Below are positions 58,193-64,000 of a DNA stretch of 64,000 bases, one piece after another. Under the pieces are notes generated by a model that worked only from the letters and a program-made list of their open reading frames with translations, was not told the DNA's origin and searched no databases. The translations under genes and the position numbers were made by a program. Source of the DNA: Mesorhizobium australicum WSM2073 (GTDB lineage Bacteria; Pseudomonadota; Alphaproteobacteria; Rhizobiales; Rhizobiaceae); assembly GCF_000230995.2 (NCBI RefSeq), contig NC_019973.1:5098001-5162000 (forward strand). Direction: 5' to 3'. Numbering within the stretch: position 1 is the first letter of the stretch; every line of letters begins with the position of its first letter.

Positions 58193-58789
58193 GTGTTCGC
58201 GCTCCCTTTCTTTCGCCGTGACCTGCCGGCACTGAAGGGCAACCTCGTCACGCTGCGCGTGCCGTTCGCCAACGACTACCGCGAGTGGTCGGCGGTGCGC
58301 GGCGAAAGCCGGGCGTTCCTGGAGCCATGGGAGCCGCGCTGGAGCCCGGACGAACTCGACCGCACGGCATGGCGCCTGCGCATCAGCCGCTATCGCGAGG
58401 ACTACGCACAGGGAACCGCGATCGCCTTCTTCATCTTCGAGAAGTCGAGCGGCAAGCTCGCGGGCGGCATTACGCTCGGCAACATACGCCACGGCGTCTC
58501 GCAAAGCGGCCATGTCGGCTACTGGATCGGCGAGCGCTTCGGCGGCCGCGGCCTGATGACAGACGCGGTCAAGGTGGTGGCCCGCTTCGCCTTCGATACG
58601 CTGAGGTTGCACCGGATCGAAGCCGCCTGTATTCCCGACAATATCAGGTCGATCCGCGTGCTTGAAAAAGCCGGATTCCGGCGCGAAGGACTTCTGCGAT
58701 CCTATCTCAGGATCAACGGCATCTGGCAGGATCACTACCTCTACGCCCGGATCGCCGACGATCCGCCGGGCGCTGGAACGAAGGACTGA
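58193..58789 (+). CDS. GNAT-family N-acetyltransferase, RimJ-like
   Basis: A 198-residue protein starting at a GTG at 58193, 12 bases after the M16 gene. The fold is RimJ/RimL-like: KGNLVTLRVPFANDYREWSA, AIAFFIFEKSSGKLAGGITL, GHVGYWIGERFGGRGLMTDA with the acetyl-CoA loop (R-F-G-G-R-G), and HRIEAACIPDNIRSIRVLEK, then AGFRREGLLRSYLRINGIWQ. It should acetylate a protein N-terminus or small amine. It is part of the thrC-M16-GNAT operon that continues to the EAL gene. Confidence 0.9.
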   Translation: MFALPFFRRDLPALKGNLVTLRVPFANDYREWSAVRGESRAFLEPWEPRWSPDELDRTAWRLRISRYREDYAQGTAIAFFIFEKSSGKLAGGITLGNIRHGVSQSGHVGYWIGERFGGRGLMTDAVKVVARFAFDTLRLHRIEAACIPDNIRSIRVLEKAGFRREGLLRSYLRINGIWQDHYLYARIADDPPGAGTKD

Positions 58790-58792
58790 TTT

Positions 58793-61681
58793 TTGACGAA
58801 TTCCCTGCGAAACGGGCCGCTGTTCGCCTTTCTTCTGGCGACGATGCTGACGCTGTGCGCGGCTTCGTCGGCCTTTGCCGTAGAACCGATCAAGATCGCC
58901 CGCGACGATGTCGCGCTCGATCTTTCGCGCGCCGTCGAAATCTACCGCAACCAGGGTGAGAACTTCCAGGTGTCGACCGCGCCCGGGCCGGACGGCATCG
59001 TGCGGCGGATCGAGGTCGAAGCCAACGATGCCCGTTCGACCGGCGACTGGGCTGTCTTCGCGCTCGCCAACACCACCGACCAGCAACTCGACAGGCTGAT
59101 CGTGGCGCCGCACTTCCGGCTGGTCAATTCCGGCATCTTCTGGCCGGATCTGGGTTCTACGCGCATCGCCGCCATCACGCCCAGCGAAGGCTTCGCGCTC
59201 GACCGCCAGACCAGCCCCGACGCCGACGTGTTCCGGGTGACGCTGAACCCCGGCACGGTGATCACCTTCATCGCCGAACTCGCCTCGCCGAAGCTGCCGC
59301 AGGTCTACCTCTGGGATCCGGAATCCTACAAGGATTCGGTCAATTCCTACACGCTGTTTCGCGGCATCGTCATCGGTATCGCCGGCCTTCTGGCGCTGTT
59401 CCTGACCATCCTGTTCGTGGTCAAGGGGACGTCGATGTTCCCGGCGACGGCGGCCCTCGCCTGGGCGGTGCTTGCCTATATCTGTGTCGATTTCGGCTTC
59501 CTCAACAAGGTCATCGAGATATCGCCAGGCAACGAGCAGATGTGGCGGGCTGGCACCGAGGTGGCGCTGGCGGCGACTTTCGTGGTGTTCCTGTTTGCCT
59601 ATCTCAACCTCAACCGGTGGCACGGCCATTTCAGCTATGGCGCGCTGGTCTGGATTCTGGGGCTGCTGCTGATCGCCGGTGTCGCAATCGTCGATCCGGC
59701 GGTCGCCGCCGGCATCGCCCGCATCTCGTTTGCCGCGACCGCACTGACCGGGCTCGGCTTGATCATCTTCCTCGGTATTCGTGGTTATGACCGAGCGATC
59801 ATGCTGGTGCCCAGCTGGGTCATGGTGCTGTTGTGGTTATGCGGATCGTGGATGGCGATCACCGGCATGCTCGATAACGACATCGCCCAGCCGGCACTTG
59901 GCGGCGGCTTGATCCTGATCATCCTGCTGATCGGCTTCACCGTCATGCAGCACGCCTTTGCTGGCGGTGCGCTGCATCAGGGGCTATTCTCCGACCTCGA
60001 GCGGCAGGCGCTGGCGGTCGCGGGATCGGGCGATACGGTGTGGGATTGGGACGTGCTGCGCGACCGCGTGGTGACCAAACCCGACGTCAGCATCCAGCTC
60101 GGCCTTGCGCCCAACAGCCTGGGTGGTGCCGCCCGCAACTGGCTGCCGGTGTTGCATGCCGACGACCGCGACACATTCCGCACCACGCTCGATGTGGTGC
60201 TGGAACATCGCCGCGGCCGGGTGTCGCAGAATTTCCGCCTGCGTGGCGCCGATGGGCACTATCACTGGTTTGCCCTGCGCGCACGACCCGTCATCGGATC
60301 GGACGGCGAGGTCATCCGCTGCGTCGGTACCATGGTCGACGTCACCGAACAGAAGAAATCCGAGGAACGGCTGCTGCACGACGCCGTGCACGACAATCTG
60401 ACCGGCCTGCCGAACCGCGAATTGTTCATGAACCGGCTGGAGGCGATCATTTCGATCGCCCGCACCGAAGAGAAGGTGCGGCCGACCGTCTTCGTCATCG
60501 ATATCGACCGCTTCAAGCAGGTCAATGACGGGCTCGGCATCTCGGCCGGCGACACCATCCTGCTCACCATAGCGCGCCGTCTGCACCGGCTGTTGAAGCC
60601 GAAAGATTCGCTGTCGCGCTTCGCCGGCGACCAGTTCGCCCTGATGCTTTTGTCCGAGCAGGACCCTGCCCGCATCGCCGGCGTGGCCGATGCGATCAAG
60701 CATGCGATCAACAATCCGATCACCTTTGCCAAGCGCGAAATCGTGCTGACCGCCTCGATCGGCCTGATCACCTGGACCTCGGCGCAAACCTCGGCCGAGG
60801 ACATGGTCAAGGACGCCGAGCTCGCCATGCACCAGGCCAAGCGTTTCGGCGGCGACAGGATCGAGCCGTTCCGCCCGGCGTTCCGCACCGTCGGCACCGA
60901 TCGCCTGCAGTTCGAATCCGATCTGCGGCGCGCCATCGAGCGGCGCGAATTCACGCTGGCCTACCAGCCGATCGTGCGGCTCGAGGATGGCAGTGTCGCC
61001 GGCTTCGAGGCCCTGCTGCGCTGGGACCATCCGCGCCGCGGCATGATCCCGCCGGCCGATTTCATCCCGGTCGCGGAAAGCTGCGGGCTGATCGTGCAGC
61101 TTGGGCTGTTTGCCATGCAGCAGGCGGCTGAGGATCTGGCAGGATGGCAAAAGCAGATCGGCGACGCGCCGCTGTCGGTGTCGGTCAACCTGTCCAGCCG
61201 CCAGCTCATCCGCCGCGACCTGGTCAGCGACGTGCGTTCCGTGATCGCGCGCGCCAATTTGAAGCCGCGCTGCTTCCGGCTCGAACTGACCGAGTCGCTG
61301 GTCATGGACAATCCCGAGCAGACGGCCCATGTGCTGACCAAGCTCAAGCAGCTCGGCATCGGCCTGTCGCTGGACGATTTCGGCACCGGCTATTCATCGC
61401 TCGCCTATCTGACGCGGTTCCCGTTCGACACCATCAAGATCGACAAGAGCTTCGTCGACGACAGCACGCCAAAACGCGCGGTGTTGCTCAAATCCATGGT
61501 CAACATGGCGCATGAGCTCGGCCTTTCGGTGGTCGCTGAGGGCATATCAGACGAGCGCGATGCGCTGGAGCTGCGCCAGATGGGATGCGAATATGTCCAG
61601 AGCTTCATGTTCGGCGCGCCGATGCCGGGTGAGCAGGTGCTGAAGACGTTGAAGGAGCAGTATCCGCTCACGCAGGCCTAA
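58793..61681 (+). CDS. Membrane PAS-GGDEF-EAL protein, probable c-di-GMP phosphodiesterase
   Basis: A 962-residue protein with a TTG start seven bases after AAGGA. A signal peptide ends near ASSAFA. A periplasmic domain (about 30-180) precedes seven membrane helices (about 190-400), as in 7TM-DISM receptors. A PAS domain (about 410-525) follows. The GGDEF domain keeps the metal region FVIDIDRFKQVNDGLG but reads AGDQF, and its I-site Arg is Lys (KPKD). The EAL domain is complete: FEALLRWDHPRRG, VSVNLSSRQ, ELTESLVM, LDDFGTGYSSLAYL, IKIDKSF and VVAEGI. It probably hydrolyses c-di-GMP in response to an outside signal. Confidence 0.93.
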   Translation: MTNSLRNGPLFAFLLATMLTLCAASSAFAVEPIKIARDDVALDLSRAVEIYRNQGENFQVSTAPGPDGIVRRIEVEANDARSTGDWAVFALANTTDQQLDRLIVAPHFRLVNSGIFWPDLGSTRIAAITPSEGFALDRQTSPDADVFRVTLNPGTVITFIAELASPKLPQVYLWDPESYKDSVNSYTLFRGIVIGIAGLLALFLTILFVVKGTSMFPATAALAWAVLAYICVDFGFLNKVIEISPGNEQMWRAGTEVALAATFVVFLFAYLNLNRWHGHFSYGALVWILGLLLIAGVAIVDPAVAAGIARISFAATALTGLGLIIFLGIRGYDRAIMLVPSWVMVLLWLCGSWMAITGMLDNDIAQPALGGGLILIILLIGFTVMQHAFAGGALHQGLFSDLERQALAVAGSGDTVWDWDVLRDRVVTKPDVSIQLGLAPNSLGGAARNWLPVLHADDRDTFRTTLDVVLEHRRGRVSQNFRLRGADGHYHWFALRARPVIGSDGEVIRCVGTMVDVTEQKKSEERLLHDAVHDNLTGLPNRELFMNRLEAIISIARTEEKVRPTVFVIDIDRFKQVNDGLGISAGDTILLTIARRLHRLLKPKDSLSRFAGDQFALMLLSEQDPARIAGVADAIKHAINNPITFAKREIVLTASIGLITWTSAQTSAEDMVKDAELAMHQAKRFGGDRIEPFRPAFRTVGTDRLQFESDLRRAIERREFTLAYQPIVRLEDGSVAGFEALLRWDHPRRGMIPPADFIPVAESCGLIVQLGLFAMQQAAEDLAGWQKQIGDAPLSVSVNLSSRQLIRRDLVSDVRSVIARANLKPRCFRLELTESLVMDNPEQTAHVLTKLKQLGIGLSLDDFGTGYSSLAYLTRFPFDTIKIDKSFVDDSTPKRAVLLKSMVNMAHELGLSVVAEGISDERDALELRQMGCEYVQSFMFGAPMPGEQVLKTLKEQYPLTQA

Positions 61682-61727
61682 TGCATGTCACCCGGAAGTG
61701 TCCTCGGTTCCGGAACAACGACATGCA
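61682..61727. terminator. Nested hairpin between convergent EAL and LysR genes
   Basis: Outer arms TGCATGTC and GACATGCA enclose inner arms CCGGAA and TTCCGG. It fills the 49-base gap between two converging stop codons, so it could serve as a terminator in both directions. There is no T-run. Confidence 0.5.
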
Positions 61728-61730
61728 CCA

Positions 61731-62621
61731 CTATTGTTGCGAGAGTCGCAGCGCATTGACCAGTGCTGACAGCGCCGCTGGCTGGAGCTGACGACTGGGA
61801 TAAAACAGGAAAAAGCCTGGGATTGGCGGCGTCCATTCCTCCAGGACGCGGACAAGCCGTCGCTCCGCGATATACTGCGCGACTTGCTCTTCATAGGCGA
61901 GACCGAGACCAACGCCGGCGAGCGCCGCCTGAATCACCAGGTGAGTATCGTCGATTATGAGCGAGCCGCTGGCGTTGATCGTGACCGACTTTCTCGCACG
62001 CTCGAACTCCCACCGAGATGGACCGCCTGGAAGACGCAGGGCTATGCATTGATGATCCCTGAGATCCCTCGGCTTTTGCGGGATTCTTCGTGATGAGAAA
62101 TAACCAGGCGATCCCACCACAGCCAGCCGCAACTCCGGCGTGACGCGTACCGCGATCAGATCTTTCTGAATATATTCGCCGAGCTGGATACCGGCATCGA
62201 ACTCGCCGGCAACGAGGTCTACAGGGCCTGTCGTGGTGACAACGTCGAGAACGATATCGGGGTAGGCCTGCGCGAATGCCGCGAGCCGTGGCAGCAGCAC
62301 CATTACGGCGGCCGAGCGTGACATCACAATTCGAAGGCGCCCCGCAGGGCGCCGCCTGAGGCTTCGCGCTCCGTCAAGGGCAGCAGCGATTTGCTCAAGC
62401 GCCGGAGACAGGTCTTTCAAGAGAGCGGCCCCTGCGGCTGTTGGCGCGACGCTCTTCGTCGTTCGAGCCAAAAGCCGTAGCTCGAGCCGCTGCTCGAGCC
62501 CACGGATAGTGTGGCTCAGCGCAGATTGAGACACGCCTAGTTTTGCCGCGGCTCGTGTAAAGCTTCGTTCCCGGGCGACCATCGCGAACGCGGCGAGTTC
62601 GTTCAGTTCGCTTCTCATCAT
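61731..62621 (-). CDS. LysR-family transcriptional regulator
   Basis: A 296-residue protein. The N-terminal winged helix-turn-helix is clear (ELNELAAFAMVARERSFTRA, AAKLGVSQSALSHTIRGLEQ, RLELRLLARTTKSVAPTAAG). The effector domain begins near GRLRIVMSRSAAVMVLLPRL and includes DIVLDVVTTTGPVDLVAGEF and LVIQAALAGVGLGLAYEE. It is divergent from the metallo-hydrolase gene, which it probably controls. A perfect inverted repeat begins at the base next to its start codon, which fits autoregulation. The inducer is unknown. Confidence 0.93.
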   Translation of the reverse strand: MMRSELNELAAFAMVARERSFTRAAAKLGVSQSALSHTIRGLEQRLELRLLARTTKSVAPTAAGAALLKDLSPALEQIAAALDGARSLRRRPAGRLRIVMSRSAAVMVLLPRLAAFAQAYPDIVLDVVTTTGPVDLVAGEFDAGIQLGEYIQKDLIAVRVTPELRLAVVGSPGYFSSRRIPQKPRDLRDHQCIALRLPGGPSRWEFERARKSVTINASGSLIIDDTHLVIQAALAGVGLGLAYEEQVAQYIAERRLVRVLEEWTPPIPGFFLFYPSRQLQPAALSALVNALRLSQQ

Positions 62622-62640
62622 TCATGAGTATCACTCATGA
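62622..62640. promoter_or_regulatory. Inverted-repeat operator between LysR and hydrolase genes
   Basis: TCATGAGTATCACTCATGA has perfect eight-base arms and a three-base spacer. It abuts the LysR ATG (62621) and lies 80 bases before the hydrolase ATG. It contains T-N11-A spacings typical of LysR sites. It is probably the regulator's own binding site. Confidence 0.6.
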
Positions 62641-62719
62641 GGCCTTGCTGTGCAACAGGCCTATCCTCATAGGTGACTCTGTCCTAGCTTTGATCGGCAA
62701 CGGCAGATTGAGGTACTCT

Positions 62720-63511
62720 ATGATCGTAACATTCCGCAGCGATAACGTCCTCGGCTGCACCGCCGGCGCCTGGCGGGTCTGGTCGCTCTCGGACGGCTAT
62801 ATCGAGATGTCGGCGGACCTTCTGCGCGGCCCGCGCAACAAACCGGTGCCGCAAGTCGCGCAGGCAGGGGCGCTCCGCCTGTCCGTCAATTGCTTTGCCC
62901 TCGCGGGTCCAGGCGTTGACGGCATTCTGATCGACAGTGGAGGAGGCGGCTGGGCCTCAACAACAGGACGCCTCGATCAAACCCTGGTCGAAGCCAGCAT
63001 CGATCCTGCCTCGATCACGGTCTTGGCGCTCACCCATGCCCACCAGGATCATGTGTACGGGCTTTTGACGCCGGACGACCGGGTCCTCTTTCCGAATTTG
63101 AAAGCGATCGTAATCGCCGAGGAGGCTGTGGAGAGCTTTCTCGCCGAAACAAACCTTGCGCGGTTCAGATCCTTGTTGAAGCCCGTGCGGAATGGCGACC
63201 AGGTGGCCGAGCGATTGAGAGCAGTTGCCCTGCCGGGTCATGCTCCCGGTCACATCGGCTACGCTTTCGACACGAACGAGGCCCGCTTCCTGTTCTTCGG
63301 GGACATCGTTCATGTGCCGGCCTTGCAGTTTGGCAATCCCGCGTTGAGTTGGGGCTATGACGACGACCAAGCGATCGCACGCGCAACGCGCCAGAAGGTT
63401 TTCCGCGACGCGGCCGAGGCTGGAACATGGATCGCCGGAGCGCACCTTGGCTGGCCGGGCATCGGCCGCGTGATGCGTGAGGACGGAGCGTACGGCTATG
63501 AGCCGGCATAG
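62720..63511 (+). CDS. Metallo-beta-lactamase-fold hydrolase
   Basis: About 263 residues from the ATG at 62720, five bases after GAGGT; the frame to 62624 has no ribosome site and would include the operator. Metal ligands are in LALTHAHQDHVYGLLTPDD (HxHxDH), VALPGHAPGHIGYAF and LFFGDIVHV, with a final His in GAHLGWPGIG. The N-terminal CFALAGPGVDGILIDSGGGG is typical of lactonase/AttM-like and related hydrolases. The substrate cannot be stated. Its divergent LysR regulator suggests induction by a small molecule. Confidence 0.88.
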   Translation: MIVTFRSDNVLGCTAGAWRVWSLSDGYIEMSADLLRGPRNKPVPQVAQAGALRLSVNCFALAGPGVDGILIDSGGGGWASTTGRLDQTLVEASIDPASITVLALTHAHQDHVYGLLTPDDRVLFPNLKAIVIAEEAVESFLAETNLARFRSLLKPVRNGDQVAERLRAVALPGHAPGHIGYAFDTNEARFLFFGDIVHVPALQFGNPALSWGYDDDQAIARATRQKVFRDAAEAGTWIAGAHLGWPGIGRVMREDGAYGYEPA

Positions 63512-63664
63512 CGGATAACAAGCCGGACACGCGGTTTCGCCTGTTTACGCAATTCCAAGCCTGAACAGCTCTCGCGCACCGCCATGGGATGAGATTGCGC
63601 TAACGGCGCAGCGTTCCGGCTGCGCCTTACCTGGCGAACGGGCCCTGGCCGGCAAAGACGAGGC

Positions 63665-64000
63665 TCAAGCGTGCCCGGCGGCCAGGCTGAGATGGGCGAG
63701 ATCGATGCCGATGGAGGCGAGAATCCGGTCGTATTTGCGTTCGATGTCGGCATCGAACAGCAATTCCGGCGTCGCCGGGCAGGTCAACCAGCCATTCTCG
63801 GCGATCTCGGTTTCCAACTGGCCGGCGCCCCAGCCGGAATAACCGAGCGCCATGAGCGCGCGGCGCGGCCCGCGCCCTGACGATATCGCCCGCAGTATGT
63901 CGACGGTCGCGGTCAGGCAGATGTCGTCGGAAACGGTGAGCGAGGAATCCACACGGTAGTCGCCCGAATGCAGGACGAAGCCCCGGCTGCGGTCGACAGG
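63665..64000 (-). CDS. yqgE: YqgE/AlgH-family protein, C-terminal part
   Basis: The gene enters from the right window edge, so only the C-terminal 111 residues are visible. They match the DUF179 fold: [60 protein letters not shown] and [20 protein letters not shown]. The biochemical role of the family is not settled. The N-terminal part and its operon lie outside the window. Confidence 0.9.
   Translation of the reverse strand, partial: PVDRSRGFVLHSGDYRVDSSLTVSDDICLTATVDILRAISSGRGPRRALMALGYSGWGAGQLETEIAENGWLTCPATPELLFDADIERKYDRILASIGIDLAHLSLAAGHA

Noticed and set aside
59984..61330. Minus-strand frame of 448 codons opposite the EAL gene
   Set aside because: It lies wholly within a clear GGDEF-EAL gene and its translation has no domain.

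Overview
The window looks like chromosome of an alphaproteobacterium of the Rhizobiales, most likely Mesorhizobium or a close relative. This is inferred from the high G+C, a CcrM-type GANTC methylase, pyruvate phosphate dikinase, an LspL-type epimerase, BioY, DUF1499/DUF427/DUF721 genes and the rhizobial smc-dsbA-dciA-mutY-ccrM order. No plasmid or phage backbone and no intact insertion sequence was seen.

Region 1 (1-16.6 kb, all minus strand) is a Wzx/Wzy-dependent exopolysaccharide or capsule locus. Read in transcription order it has: a polyprenyl-phosphate sugar transferase, a TviB-type nucleotide-sugar dehydrogenase, a UDP-glucuronate 4-epimerase, a methyltransferase, two GT4 glycosyltransferases (one apparently starting at ATT), a second methyltransferase that may be a passenger, a Wzy-like polymerase, a Wzx-like flippase and two more GT4 enzymes. 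After a 0.4 kb gap come two paralogous secreted FecR-like proteins, a CpsB-type phosphatase, a Wza-type export lipoprotein and the start of a Wzz-type copolymerase. The pathway is nearly complete from initiation to export; the FecR-like pair is the unexplained part.

Region 2 (17-27.9 kb) is ordinary chromosome: an acyl-CoA ligase, DUF1499, a metallo-beta-lactamase-fold hydrolase, BioY, an orphan 117-residue protein, DUF427, a polysaccharide deacetylase, a GT9 glycosyltransferase, ppdK, a VOC protein and tRNA-Gln(TTG).

Region 3 (28-45.5 kb) is an accessory surface-adhesion locus. A TolC/ABC/HlyD type I secretion system is translationally coupled to a ribbon-helix-helix protein with a possible PAS-like C-terminus. 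Next come a LapG-like periplasmic cysteine protease and, divergent from it, a 2023-residue VCBS/RTX adhesin. They are followed by a small Cys-rich secreted protein, a periplasmic-binding-fold lipoprotein, a degenerate nuclease-like protein, a membrane protein with a degenerate GGDEF domain that keeps its c-di-GMP I-site, and a VanZ-like protein. No LapD is seen; the degenerate GGDEF protein is the best local candidate for a c-di-GMP input. This is the most interesting region.

Region 4 (45.6-64 kb) is core chromosome: smc, a DsbA-like lipoprotein, a DUF721/DciA protein, mutY, two HAD hydrolases, ccrM, an unknown lipoprotein, thrC, an M16 peptidase, a GNAT acetyltransferase, a PAS-GGDEF-EAL protein, a LysR regulator divergent from a metallo-hydrolase with a perfect inverted repeat at the LysR start, and the N-terminal part of a YqgE/AlgH protein.
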